Positions 48,882 to 57,869 of a stretch of DNA of 64,000 nucleotides are shown one piece after another (the first letter of the stretch is position 1; every line of letters starts with the position of its first letter). The stretch lies in assembly GCF_028610625.1 (NCBI RefSeq), contig NZ_JAQQWU010000003.1, positions 62,001 to 126,000 of the forward strand, written 5' to 3'. The notes beneath the pieces are model-generated. The model ran no database searches. It saw nothing but the letters and a program-made list of their open reading frames with translations, and was not told the origin of the DNA. The DNA is from Guptibacillus spartinae (GTDB taxonomy: Bacteria; Bacillota; Bacilli; Bacillales; Guptibacillaceae). Made by a program: the position numbers and the translations under genes.

Positions 48882-50963
48882 ATGAAAGCACGAAAAATAG
48901 CTGTGGGGATATTAGCGTTTGTGATGATGTTTTCACAAATGTGGTTGCCAAAGGCTGGCGCAGAAGGTGCACCACAAATCATTTTAATGGAAAACGTTCC
49001 TGAAGTAAGCGCAGAGTTTGAAGGAGATACCATCACCCTTCATCCGCTTCACATTTATGAAGATGGTCATTTTATGAAAACAGATCAGAACCTAACGTGG
49101 AAGTCATCAAATAAAAATGTTGCGAAAGTAGATGAGGATGGGCAGGTTACCTTAACAGGAAAACATGGACGCACATTCATTCGGGTTTCTGATGGTGAAA
49201 ACAGCGACCGCATTGCGATTGATTACAAGGTAAAGAAATCGCATAAAAAAGAGTCTGCTCCGGCGATCGTAAAGCAAAAAGGAAAGCAGTACAACTTAAT
49301 TGAAAACGCGATTGAGGGCATGACGATGGAAGAAAAAGTTGGGCAAATGCTCATGCCGGATTACCGAAACTGGGATGGTCAGAATGTGACTGAGATGCTT
49401 CCAGAAATCGAAGCACAGATCAAACAGTACCATCTTGGTGGTGTGATTTTATTTCGAGAAAATGTCGTAACGACGGAACAAACAACAAAGCTTGTTGCGG
49501 ATTATCAAGAGGCTTCTGAAAAATACGGCATGCTCATGACAATTGATCAGGAAGGCGGAATCGTTACGCGTCTTCAGTCTGGAACGGATATGCCTGGGAA
49601 CATGGCGCTTGGCGCAACGCGTTCTCCTGAGCTTGCCAAAAACGTTGGACATGCGATTGGCGAAGAGCTTGCTTCACTTGGAATCAACATGAACTTTGCA
49701 CCTGATATGGATGTGAACAACAATCCGGATAATCCTGTTATTGGCGTTCGTTCGTTTGGCGAAGATCCAGAGCTTGTTGCCGACCTCGGGATTGCTTATA
49801 CAAAAGGACTTCAAGAAACAGGCGTAGCGGCAACAGCGAAGCATTTCCCTGGTCACGGCGATACGGCCGTTGACTCTCATCTAGGGCTTCCAGAAGTTCC
49901 TTATGACAAAGAGCGTCTCATGCAAGTAGAGCTCTATCCATTCCAACAGGCGATGGAAGCAGGAATTGACGCCATCATGACCGCCCACGTCACGTTTCCA
50001 AAAATCGATGATACAAAAGTGATTTCAAAGAAAGACGGCACTGAAATTTCGCTTCCTGCAACGCTCTCTCATAAAGTATTAACCGAATTAATGCGCGATG
50101 AGATGGGCTATGAGGGCGTCATTACAACAGATGCGATGAACATGGGCGCGATTCAAGATCATTTCGGATCGGTCGACGCTGCGATTCGCGCGGTAAAAGC
50201 AGGAACGGATATTGTTTTGATGCCGGTAGGTCTTCCGGAAGTGGCGGAAGGGCTATATGAAGCGGTGGAAACAGGTGATATTCCTGAGGATCGGATTGAA
50301 GCTTCCGTTGAAAGAATTTTAACATTAAAGGTGAACAGAGGCATCATCAAGTCTGAGAACCCTATTGATGTAGAAGACCAAATTGAAGAAGCCCTTCAGA
50401 CGGTTGGTTCAGCTGAACATAAAGCGGTTGAGAAAGAAGCTGCTGACAAGTCGATTACACTAGTGAAAAATGAGAATGTTTTACCTCTTGATTCAAACAA
50501 TGATGATCATGTTGTGGTGGTTGGCAGAAGTTTCGTATCTTCGCTAGGTGACGCCGTAAAAGTGCAGCATGAAAATACAACAGTGATTGAAGCAAATGCC
50601 AGCTACACGTTAACAGACGAACAGCGTGAAACGATTGCTTCCGCAGATCAAATTATTGTTGGAACGTATACGTACAGCGTGGGGACACGTTCGCCTGAAC
50701 ATCCACAAATGATGATGGTTAACGCCATTATGAATGAAACAGATGTACCGGTTATTGCAGTTGGAATACGGAATCCATACGACATTATGGCGTATCCGAA
50801 CGTAGATAGCTATTTAACTCAGTATGGTTTTAGAACAGCTAGCTTTGAAGCCACAGCCGCCACTATTTTTGGTGATAATGCACCAACAGGAAAGCTACCG
50901 ATTACGATTCCGGGGGAAAGCGGCGGCGTCCTTTATAACTTTGGGCATGGGTTAACGTACTAA
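48882..50963 (+). CDS. nagZ: Exported beta-N-acetylglucosaminidase (GH3)
   Basis: 693 residues. A signal peptide (IAVGILAFVMMFSQMWLPKAGA), a bacterial Ig-like domain (about 30-115: SAEFEGDTITLHPLHIYEDG, LTWKSSNKNVAKVDEDGQV), the GH3 barrel with IDQEGGIVTRL and the NagZ motif KHFPGHGDTAVDSHLGLP holding the His-Asp acid/base dyad, and a C-terminal alpha/beta domain as in Bacillus NagZ. It removes GlcNAc from the non-reducing end of muropeptide glycans outside the cell, giving MurNAc for import. It follows amiE by 24 nt with AGGAGGGG. Confidence 0.9.
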   Translation: MKARKIAVGILAFVMMFSQMWLPKAGAEGAPQIILMENVPEVSAEFEGDTITLHPLHIYEDGHFMKTDQNLTWKSSNKNVAKVDEDGQVTLTGKHGRTFIRVSDGENSDRIAIDYKVKKSHKKESAPAIVKQKGKQYNLIENAIEGMTMEEKVGQMLMPDYRNWDGQNVTEMLPEIEAQIKQYHLGGVILFRENVVTTEQTTKLVADYQEASEKYGMLMTIDQEGGIVTRLQSGTDMPGNMALGATRSPELAKNVGHAIGEELASLGINMNFAPDMDVNNNPDNPVIGVRSFGEDPELVADLGIAYTKGLQETGVAATAKHFPGHGDTAVDSHLGLPEVPYDKERLMQVELYPFQQAMEAGIDAIMTAHVTFPKIDDTKVISKKDGTEISLPATLSHKVLTELMRDEMGYEGVITTDAMNMGAIQDHFGSVDAAIRAVKAGTDIVLMPVGLPEVAEGLYEAVETGDIPEDRIEASVERILTLKVNRGIIKSENPIDVEDQIEEALQTVGSAEHKAVEKEAADKSITLVKNENVLPLDSNNDDHVVVVGRSFVSSLGDAVKVQHENTTVIEANASYTLTDEQRETIASADQIIVGTYTYSVGTRSPEHPQMMMVNAIMNETDVPVIAVGIRNPYDIMAYPNVDSYLTQYGFRTASFEATAATIFGDNAPTGKLPITIPGESGGVLYNFGHGLTY

Positions 50964-50968
50964 GACTG

Positions 50969-50995
50969 TCGGGAAGAAGTTCTTCCCGATTCTTT
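50969..50995 (+). terminator. Hairpin between nagZ and namZ (partial terminator)
   Basis: TCGGGAAGA/TCTTCCCGA with a 3-nt loop then TTCTTT. It may lower namZ expression relative to nagZ. Confidence 0.55.
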
Positions 50996-51018
50996 AAAAA
51001 ATGGGGAGGCGTTTTAAC

Positions 51019-52302
51019 GTGAAAAAGTGGTTCGTTATGCTGTTAACAACGATTCTTGTTCTATCATCACTATCTGTCGCATTCGCTGATAACAACGGAA
51101 AAGGGCATGGCCGTGGCCATGGCCATGATCATGGTAAGCACAAAAAGAAGCTTGAACTTGGTGTGGAAGTCTTACTCGATGATCAAAAAGAACTGATTGA
51201 AGGCAAAAGCGTTGGGCTAATTACAAACCCAACAGGTGTGGATCAGGAACTGACAAGCATCGTTGATTTACTTCACAATGATGCTGACGTTGATTTAAAA
51301 GCTCTGTATGGCCCGGAGCATGGTGTTCGTGGTAGCGCACAGGCAGGAGAGTACGTGGAGTACTATATTGATGAGGAAACGGGGCTCCCCGTTTATAGTC
51401 TCTATGGATCTACTAAAAAACCGACTCCTGAAATGCTAGAAGGAATCGATGTGCTTCTATTCGACATTCAGGATGTGGGCACACGCTTCTACACGTATAT
51501 TTATACGATGGCGTATGCGATGGAAGCGGCGGCAGAAAATGATATCGAGTTCATCGTTCTCGATCGCCCGAATCCTCTTGGTGGAGAAGCGGTAGAAGGA
51601 CCAGTACTCAATGATGAGTATTCTTCATTTATTGGAAAATATGAAATACCCCTTCGCCATGGTATGACAGTTGGTGAGCTTGCATCACTTTTTAATGAAG
51701 AATTTGAAATTGGAGCAGATTTGACTGTTCTGGAGATGAAGCATTGGAAGCGGGACATGTATTATGATGACACCCCGCTAGAATGGGTGCTCCCTTCTCC
51801 CAATATGCCTACTCTTGACACAGCCCTTGTATACCCAGGTGCTGCCTTGATTGAAGGAACCAATGTATCTGAAGGTCGAGGAACAACAAAACCATTTGAA
51901 TTAATTGGGGCTCCGTTTATTAACTCGACAGAGCTTGCCGATGAATTGAATCGTCTTGATCTTCAAGGAGTAGAATTCAGAGCTGCCTCATTCACGCCTT
52001 CTTTCTCAAAGCATGCGGGGAAACTGACTCACGGTGTGCAAATTCATGTAACGGATAAAGAAACGTTTGAGCCTGTTAAAATGGGACTTAGTCTTGTGAA
52101 AACCATTCATGATCTTTACCCAGAAGACTTCGAATTCCGTGCAGAAAACAGTGATGGCGTTTCGTTCTTTGATCTTCTCGTAGGAAACGGTTGGATTCGA
52201 GAAGCGATTGAAAATGGCGAAAGCGTCGAAGAAATGCAGCAGCAGTGGGAAGAAGATCTGGAAAATTTTAAAGAAGTAAGAGAAGAGTACTTGCTTTACT
52301 AA
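51019..52302 (+). CDS. namZ: Secreted exo-beta-N-acetylmuramidase (DUF1343)
   Basis: 427 residues from GTG 51019. The ATG at 51001 contains the GGGGAGG site itself. A signal peptide (WFVMLLTTILVLSSLSVAFA) precedes a striking His/Gly-rich stretch (GHGRGHGHDHGKHKKK), then the DUF1343 domain: LITNPTGVDQELTSIVDLL, LYGPEHGVRGSAQAGE, FDIQDVGTRFYTYIYTM, FIVLDRPNPLGG and VSEGRGTTKPFELIGAP. B. subtilis NamZ (YbbC) of this family removes MurNAc from the non-reducing end. The His-rich segment might bind metal or wall polymer; this is unproven. Confidence 0.88.
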   Translation: MKKWFVMLLTTILVLSSLSVAFADNNGKGHGRGHGHDHGKHKKKLELGVEVLLDDQKELIEGKSVGLITNPTGVDQELTSIVDLLHNDADVDLKALYGPEHGVRGSAQAGEYVEYYIDEETGLPVYSLYGSTKKPTPEMLEGIDVLLFDIQDVGTRFYTYIYTMAYAMEAAAENDIEFIVLDRPNPLGGEAVEGPVLNDEYSSFIGKYEIPLRHGMTVGELASLFNEEFEIGADLTVLEMKHWKRDMYYDDTPLEWVLPSPNMPTLDTALVYPGAALIEGTNVSEGRGTTKPFELIGAPFINSTELADELNRLDLQGVEFRAASFTPSFSKHAGKLTHGVQIHVTDKETFEPVKMGLSLVKTIHDLYPEDFEFRAENSDGVSFFDLLVGNGWIREAIENGESVEEMQQQWEEDLENFKEVREEYLLY

Positions 52303-52311
52303 GGGTTGAAG

Positions 52312-52341
52312 AGCACTCGTGAATATGGCGAGTGCTTTTTT
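52312..52341 (+). terminator. Terminator of amiE-nagZ-namZ
   Basis: AGCACTCG/CGAGTGCT with a 9-nt loop followed by five or six T. The 204-nt gap to murP shows a weak promoter candidate (TTACAT, 17 nt, TAAACT near 52367-52395). Confidence 0.85.
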
Positions 52342-52545
52342 ATGTAATAAAACTTCACGAAAACACTTACATTATTAAATAAAACTTGTTAAACTTAAAT
52401 TATTAGAAAATTCAATACAAACGTCAGGAGAAGGGAGGATTACTTGTACATTAGGGAGCCAACTGATTACATAGCAAAAGATGTATGAAGAATTGAAGGA
52501 TATGGAGACGTGTCATGAAATCATCAGAAGAAATGGGGAAAGCTT

Positions 52546-53946
52546 GTGAGAAAAGAAGAACGCTTAGCTAGTGAAATTTTACCTCTTCTCGGTGGACCAT
52601 CGAATATTCAATCATTAACCAGTTGTATGACGAGACTTCGCGTAACGCCAATTGATTCGTTAAAAGTAGAACTCGACCAGTTAAAAGAAATTGACGGGGT
52701 ACTCGGTGTGGTGGAGGCCGAAACGATCCAGGTCATTTTAGGACCGGGAATCGTGACGAAGGTAGCAGAAGAAGTTTCTAAGATGAGTGGCGTAGAAGCA
52801 GAGGATTTGGATGACGATGAGGATATCTTTGAAGGACTCGCAGCTCAAACGAAATCAGATCTGAAGCAAAAGAATGCAACGCCTTTTAAATTGTTCTTAA
52901 GAAAAATAGCGAGCATCTTTATTCCGCTCATTCCAGCGATCGTTGCATCGGGATTAATCGCTGGAATTACGAACATTGTCATTCGTTCAGGTGTCGATCC
53001 TGAAACGTCACTTGTATCCATTCTTAATTTTATTGGTTGGGGACTCTTTGGTTACCTTGGTATTTTCGTTGGGATTAACGCAGCAAAGGAATTCGGTGGG
53101 ACCCCTGCATTAGGTGGGATTGCCGGCATTTTGATTATTAACCCGGCCCTTGCGGATATTACGCTCTTCGGTGAACAGCTCGTTCCTGGTCGCGGTGGTT
53201 TAGTCGGTGTCATGCTTGCTGCCTTTTTCATGGCTTGGACCGAGCGCCGTGTCCGTCGCTTTGTTCCTTCTTCACTAGATATTATCGTAACGCCAACGAT
53301 TTCGGTGTTAATTACAGGATTTGCCACGTTAATCGTGCTTCAGCCGATCGGCGGATTTGTGTCAGATTTGATTACGAAAGGTTTGCTAGGATTGATTGAC
53401 GCTGGTGGTATTTTCTCCGGACTTATTCTTGCGGGAACGTTCTTGCCACTTGTTGTAACGGGTCTCCATCAGGGACTAACGCCAGTTCATATGGAGTTAA
53501 TTAACACAATTGGTGACGATCCACTGCTTCCAATTCTAGCAATGGGAGGCGCCGGTCAAGTTGGGGCAGCTTTCGCCATTTATTTTAAAACGAAAAATAA
53601 GAAGCTACGAAAAGTGATTAAAGCAGGATTACCCGTTGGAATTTTAGGTATTGGGGAGCCGTTGATCTTCGGTGTAACATTACCCCTCGGTCGCCCATTC
53701 GTCACAGCGTGTCTCGGGGCAGCGATCGGAGGCGCTTTTGCGGCATTCTTTAAAGTTGCTACCATCGCGATAGGCGTATCAGGCTTACCGCTCATTTTCC
53801 TAGTAAATTCAAATCAAATTCTTTATTACATTATTTCACTAGTCGTTGCGTACTTCTTTGGCTTTATCTTTACGTATCTCTTCGGATTTAAGGAAGAAAT
53901 GACGGTGGCGATTGATAAAGGTGCATCAAAGTCTACTGCAGCATAG
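52546..53946 (+). CDS. murP: PTS EIIBC component, N-acetylmuramic acid-specific
   Basis: 466 residues: an EIIB domain (about 1-85) with the phospho-cysteine in SLTSCMTRLRVTP, an acidic linker (AEDLDDDEDIFEG), then the EIIC membrane domain (PLIPAIVASGLIAGITN, LVVTGLHQGLTPVHMELINT, ILGIGEPLIFGVTLPLGRPF). No EIIA is attached, as in MurP/SacP types that borrow a glucose EIIA. Start is GTG. With MupG, MurQ and MurR downstream, the substrate is MurNAc or MurNAc-containing disaccharide, which arrives as the 6-phosphate. Confidence 0.9.
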   Translation: MRKEERLASEILPLLGGPSNIQSLTSCMTRLRVTPIDSLKVELDQLKEIDGVLGVVEAETIQVILGPGIVTKVAEEVSKMSGVEAEDLDDDEDIFEGLAAQTKSDLKQKNATPFKLFLRKIASIFIPLIPAIVASGLIAGITNIVIRSGVDPETSLVSILNFIGWGLFGYLGIFVGINAAKEFGGTPALGGIAGILIINPALADITLFGEQLVPGRGGLVGVMLAAFFMAWTERRVRRFVPSSLDIIVTPTISVLITGFATLIVLQPIGGFVSDLITKGLLGLIDAGGIFSGLILAGTFLPLVVTGLHQGLTPVHMELINTIGDDPLLPILAMGGAGQVGAAFAIYFKTKNKKLRKVIKAGLPVGILGIGEPLIFGVTLPLGRPFVTACLGAAIGGAFAAFFKVATIAIGVSGLPLIFLVNSNQILYYIISLVVAYFFGFIFTYLFGFKEEMTVAIDKGASKSTAA

Positions 53947-53960
53947 AGGGAGGTACCGAC

Positions 53961-55025
53961 GTGCTCGGATTATCGATCTATCTTGGAAGTGATTGTGATA
54001 TGGAAGGGAAGTTAAAAAAAGCACAGTCCTTTGGAATGAAGCTACTTTTCACTTCCTTACATATTCCAGAAGATGATCACTCCATCTATCAAATGCGATT
54101 AAAAGAGCTTGGTCGTTTGGCAAGAAAATATGAGTTGGAACTGGTGGCGGATATTTCGCCACAGTCTATCTCTTTTTTAGGAATTGAAAACTATGAAGAG
54201 CTAATAGAATGGGGCCTGACTGGGATTCGTCCTGACTATGGGTATACGGATGATTTGATCGTTTCGCTATCTCAAAAGATGAAGGTGGGGCTAAATGCGA
54301 GCATTGTAACAAAAGAGGAAATTGAGCGATGGAGCGAGATGGGGGTAAACACTAGCAATCTTGAAGCGTGGCACAACTATTATCCGCGCCCAGAAACGGG
54401 TCTTGAAGAAACTTTCTTCGCAGAACGAAATACAATGTTTCTCGAATATGGCATTCAAACAATGGCATTTATTCCAGGAGATAACCAGTTTAGAGGACCT
54501 ATTTATTCAGGCCTGCCAACGCTTGAAAAGCACCGGAGCTTGCCCCCACACGTTGCCTGTGCTGAACTGCTTTACCGGTACAAAGTGGATCATGTACTCG
54601 TTGGGGATATTTCACTTAGCGATGAACAGATGGAAAAGCTTTCGCTACTTTCTGAGGGGATCATTCCACTTGATGTGGAAAATCCCGATCATCAGTTTGA
54701 AAGATTCCATGTCGCGGGGCGACATGAAAATCGCCCTGATCCTGCGCGCGATGTGATTCGATCAGTTGCTTCCCGGCGCTTTCAAGATCGTCCGGACCCA
54801 TTGCCATCCGTAGAACGGAAAAGCGGGGCCGTGACGATTGATAATGTGAACTATGGTCGCTATGCTGGAGAAATCCAGCTAACAAAACGAACTCTACCAG
54901 CAGACGATCGAGTGAATGTGATAGGAAATGTGACTCAGAGTGATTTGCCACTTTTACAATGGATCGGGGCGTCACAGCCCTTTGACTTACGATTGAAAAA
55001 TGATGCGACTCATGAAAGGAATTAG
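53961..55025 (+). CDS. mupG: 6-phospho-N-acetylmuramidase (DUF871 family)
   Basis: 354 residues, GTG start with GAGGGAGG. DUF871 features: LGLSIYLGSDCDMEGKLKKAQSFGMKLLFTSLHIPEDD at the start, GLTGIRPDYGYTDD, NASIVTKEEIERW, NYYPRPETGLEETFF, FIPGDNQFRGPIYSGLPTLEKHR. It is a TIM barrel plus a small C-terminal domain. MupG of Staphylococcus cleaves MurNAc-6P-GlcNAc inside the cell. Placed between MurP and MurQ, so the PTS probably imports a disaccharide as well as free MurNAc. Confidence 0.87.
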   Translation: MLGLSIYLGSDCDMEGKLKKAQSFGMKLLFTSLHIPEDDHSIYQMRLKELGRLARKYELELVADISPQSISFLGIENYEELIEWGLTGIRPDYGYTDDLIVSLSQKMKVGLNASIVTKEEIERWSEMGVNTSNLEAWHNYYPRPETGLEETFFAERNTMFLEYGIQTMAFIPGDNQFRGPIYSGLPTLEKHRSLPPHVACAELLYRYKVDHVLVGDISLSDEQMEKLSLLSEGIIPLDVENPDHQFERFHVAGRHENRPDPARDVIRSVASRRFQDRPDPLPSVERKSGAVTIDNVNYGRYAGEIQLTKRTLPADDRVNVIGNVTQSDLPLLQWIGASQPFDLRLKNDATHERN

Positions 55026-55029
55026 TGAA

Positions 55030-55935
55030 ATGAATTTAACGAACATCCAGACAGAGCGAAGAAATCAACAAACACTTGAGATTGATCAGATGACAACGTA
55101 TGAAATTCTTCACGTAATCAATGAAGAAGATCATGTAATACCAGAAGCCGTTAAAGCATCGCTCCCTGTCATTGAACAGCTCGTTGATCAGATTGTTGAA
55201 GCTTTTCAACAAGACGGTCGCTTAATTTACGTAGGTGCTGGAACGAGTGGAAGGCTTGGTGTGCTTGATGCTTCAGAATGTCCACCTACATTCGGCACTC
55301 CGTCTGAACAAGTGATCGGGGTTATTGCCGGAGGAGATCAGGCGCTACAATATGCTCTTGAAGGAGCAGAAGATGATGAAGATCAGGCCGTAGAGGATAT
55401 GAAAAGGCTGAGCCTGACGACAAATGATGTCATTGTTGGCATCGCGGCAAGTGGAAGAACGCCTTATACAGTGGCGGCTATGGCGTACGCAAAAACGGTA
55501 GGAGCCACGGTTGGTGCGGTTACTTGTAGTCCGCATTCGAAAATGGAGGAAGTCGCTCATTACAGCATTGTCGCAAATGTAGGGCCAGAAGTGGTGACAG
55601 GCTCAACAAGATTGAAAGCAGGAACGGCTCAAAAGCTAGTGTTAAACATGCTGACAACGGCTTCCATGATAAAAATAGGAAAAGTATACAGCAATCTAAT
55701 GGTCGATGTTGTGCCAACGAACCGAAAACTTGTGCAGCGCGGAAAGAACATTGTCGCTGAAATTGCAGGTGTACCAGTGGAAGAAGCGGAGAAATCGTTA
55801 GAAACTTACGGGTCGACGAAGGCGGCTATTCTTTCATTGTTAACAGGATTAACCGGAGAAAGTGTTCACGCTACGTTAGAAAAGTATGATGGTCATTTAA
55901 GGAAAGCGATTGAATCGACGGTTGTGCCAAGCTAG
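55030..55935 (+). CDS. murQ: N-acetylmuramic acid 6-phosphate etherase, copy 1
   Basis: 301 residues from ATG 55030 (AAAGGA 9 nt upstream); a reading from 55000 overlaps mupG. SIS-domain family with YVGAGTSGRLGVLDASECPPTFG (catalytic Glu in SECPP), ALEGAEDDEDQAVEDM (second Glu), GIAASGRTPYTVAAM and GPEVVTGSTRLKAGTAQKLVLNM. It splits the lactyl ether of MurNAc-6P, giving GlcNAc-6P and D-lactate. It serves the PTS branch; a second copy at 61927 serves the ABC branch. Confidence 0.92.
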   Translation: MNLTNIQTERRNQQTLEIDQMTTYEILHVINEEDHVIPEAVKASLPVIEQLVDQIVEAFQQDGRLIYVGAGTSGRLGVLDASECPPTFGTPSEQVIGVIAGGDQALQYALEGAEDDEDQAVEDMKRLSLTTNDVIVGIAASGRTPYTVAAMAYAKTVGATVGAVTCSPHSKMEEVAHYSIVANVGPEVVTGSTRLKAGTAQKLVLNMLTTASMIKIGKVYSNLMVDVVPTNRKLVQRGKNIVAEIAGVPVEEAEKSLETYGSTKAAILSLLTGLTGESVHATLEKYDGHLRKAIESTVVPS

Positions 55936-55995
55936 GTGGAGAGGATATGCTAAAATGAAATGATTGGAAATTTATAAGATAAAGGTGGGCTAGTT

Positions 55996-56847
55996 ATGAA
56001 CGGTGGCCTGATCAGTCTTCAGGAATCAATCACTTCATTAAAACCTTCAGAACGAAAAGTAGCGGAATATATCATTCATTATCCAGAAGAGGTCATTAAT
56101 CTTTCCATTCAAAAGCTCTCGAAACGAACAGAGGTCAGTGAAGCGACCATTATTCGCCTTGCTCGTACGCTGAATTACAAAGGATTTCAAGAACTAAAGC
56201 TTCGTATTGCAGGTGATCTTGCGACAAAGCAAACGAGTAAGTCGTATCAAGAAATTTCGATTGACGGTACAGTTGATTCGTTTATTGAAAACGTATCAAA
56301 TAACAACATTCAATCGATCAATGATACGATCTCGGTTCTTTCAAAAGAAGAAGTAGAGAAAGCGATCGCCGCACTTAGTCACGCACGCAAGATTGCGCTA
56401 TTTGGAATCGGAGCTTCTGGCTTAATTGCACAGGACTTCAAGCAAAAGCTTTCCCGAATCAACCGCTGGTGTGAAGCAGCCGTTGATTATGATACGCAAG
56501 GTACGATTAGCGCGAATCTCGAGAAGCAAGATGTGGTTTTCGGTATCTCCTACTCAGGTCAGACGAACGACATTATTGAGTCGCTTAAAATCGCAAAGGA
56601 TAACGGCGCCACCGTCATTTCGTTAACGAAATATGGCACGAATCCGGTATCCGATCTTGCTGATATTAAGCTTTTCACGAGCTCGCTTGAGAAAAGCATT
56701 CGAAGTGGTGCGATGAGCTCCCGTATTTCTCAGCTTAACGTGATTGATATTTTATACGTAGGCATGACGAGTCGAAACTACGAAGAAAGCGTAGCGGCGC
56801 TTGAACGCACCCGAAAAGCGGTAGAGGTTGCGAAAAAACATGATTGA
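55996..56847 (+). CDS. murR: RpiR-family regulator of MurNAc catabolism
   Basis: 283 residues: N-terminal RpiR HTH (about 1-75: LKPSERKVAEYIIHYPEEVINLSIQKLSKRTEVSEATIIRLARTLNYKGFQELK) and a SIS sugar-phosphate domain (about 120-260: ALFGIGASGLIAQDFKQKLSRI, FGISYSGQTNDIIESLKIAKDNGATVISLTKYGTNPVS). MurR represses mur genes until MurNAc-6P binds. It lies 60 nt after murQ and overlaps the next gene by 8 nt, so it is part of the operon. Confidence 0.9.
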   Translation: MNGGLISLQESITSLKPSERKVAEYIIHYPEEVINLSIQKLSKRTEVSEATIIRLARTLNYKGFQELKLRIAGDLATKQTSKSYQEISIDGTVDSFIENVSNNNIQSINDTISVLSKEEVEKAIAALSHARKIALFGIGASGLIAQDFKQKLSRINRWCEAAVDYDTQGTISANLEKQDVVFGISYSGQTNDIIESLKIAKDNGATVISLTKYGTNPVSDLADIKLFTSSLEKSIRSGAMSSRISQLNVIDILYVGMTSRNYEESVAALERTRKAVEVAKKHD

Positions 56848-57856
56848 AATTGACGCATATCTTCACAACCTTATTGACAAAAAGGAGCTCCCTGGCGCTG
56901 TTCTTCACGTTCAACACAAAGGGAGCACCGTTTTCCATCGCGCATACGGTGGCTTTATCGATTCGAACCATCACCCCCACACCATGAAAACCACAACGCG
57001 ATTTGACCTTGCTTCTTTAACCAAAGTGATGGCAACCCTTCCGTCGATTTTGTGGCTTGTTGACAACACTTCTGTTGAACTTGACCATACCATTCATACC
57101 TACATCCCAGAGTTTTTACACCCAGAGATTACGATACGTCAGGCGCTTACCCATACGACAGGACTAGCAGCCGATCTTGTGCCATCCGTTCAACGTGATG
57201 ACCAGCGTGATGTGTGGAACGAAGTCGTGAATGCTTCCCTTATTCATGAACCAGGCACAATCGTGAAATATAGCGATCTTGGAATGATTTTACTAGGGGG
57301 CGTCATTGAAAAAGTGACTGATCTTCCGCTTTCCACTTTTGCAGAAAGAACGCTCTATCATCCGTGGGGGTTAACACAAACCAATTTTCATCCAGATCAA
57401 CCGTTAAAAATTTCTTCCACAGAGTGGGCGAAAGACCGTTATTTGCAAGGAGAAGTGCACGACGAAAAGGCGTTCCATCTAGGCGGCAGCGGCAGTGCTG
57501 GGCTCTTTTCTACTGCGAATGATGTTGGGAAATTTGGCTCTTATTTTCTTTACCCTGAAAAGCAAGCGGTGCTCACACAAGCGCTCATGAGAAAAGCACG
57601 AAATCACGTAGCTGAAAACCGTGGCCTTGGATTTGAAGTGTGGAGCGGAAAAGGCACTACTTTATCATGTGGAGGGGGGTGGTCAGAAGGAAGCTTCGGC
57701 CACACAGGTTTTACGGGAACGAGTTTATGGATTGATCCGCACGAAGAACTGATCGTCACCTTTTTAACAAACGTCGTTCAGTATGGGAGAAAACACAACA
57801 TGAAGCACATTCGGCCTCATCTTCATTCCATGATTCACGCTTATTTTACTAACTAA
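56840..57856 (+). CDS. Cytoplasmic AmiE-like serine hydrolase
   Basis: 338 residues from ATG 56840, overlapping the murR stop; a TTG at 56828 is too close to AGAGG. No signal peptide or membrane span: it begins with the hydrolase fold (ELPGAVLHVQHKGSTVFHRAYG). FDLASLTKVMATLPS (S-x-x-K), VKYSDLGMILLGG (Y-S-D), GGSGSAGLFSTANDVGKFG and GHTGFTGTSLW match the two secreted paralogs here. Inside the cell it could remove peptide from imported muropeptides before MurQ acts. Some relatives are esterases, so the activity is inferred from context. Confidence 0.8.
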   Translation: MIEIDAYLHNLIDKKELPGAVLHVQHKGSTVFHRAYGGFIDSNHHPHTMKTTTRFDLASLTKVMATLPSILWLVDNTSVELDHTIHTYIPEFLHPEITIRQALTHTTGLAADLVPSVQRDDQRDVWNEVVNASLIHEPGTIVKYSDLGMILLGGVIEKVTDLPLSTFAERTLYHPWGLTQTNFHPDQPLKISSTEWAKDRYLQGEVHDEKAFHLGGSGSAGLFSTANDVGKFGSYFLYPEKQAVLTQALMRKARNHVAENRGLGFEVWSGKGTTLSCGGGWSEGSFGHTGFTGTSLWIDPHEELIVTFLTNVVQYGRKHNMKHIRPHLHSMIHAYFTN

Positions 57857-57869
57857 ACAAGGGGGAAAA

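Noticed and set aside
52342-52545. cre site near 52350 (GAAAACACTTACA)
   Set aside because: The central CG of the cre consensus is absent.
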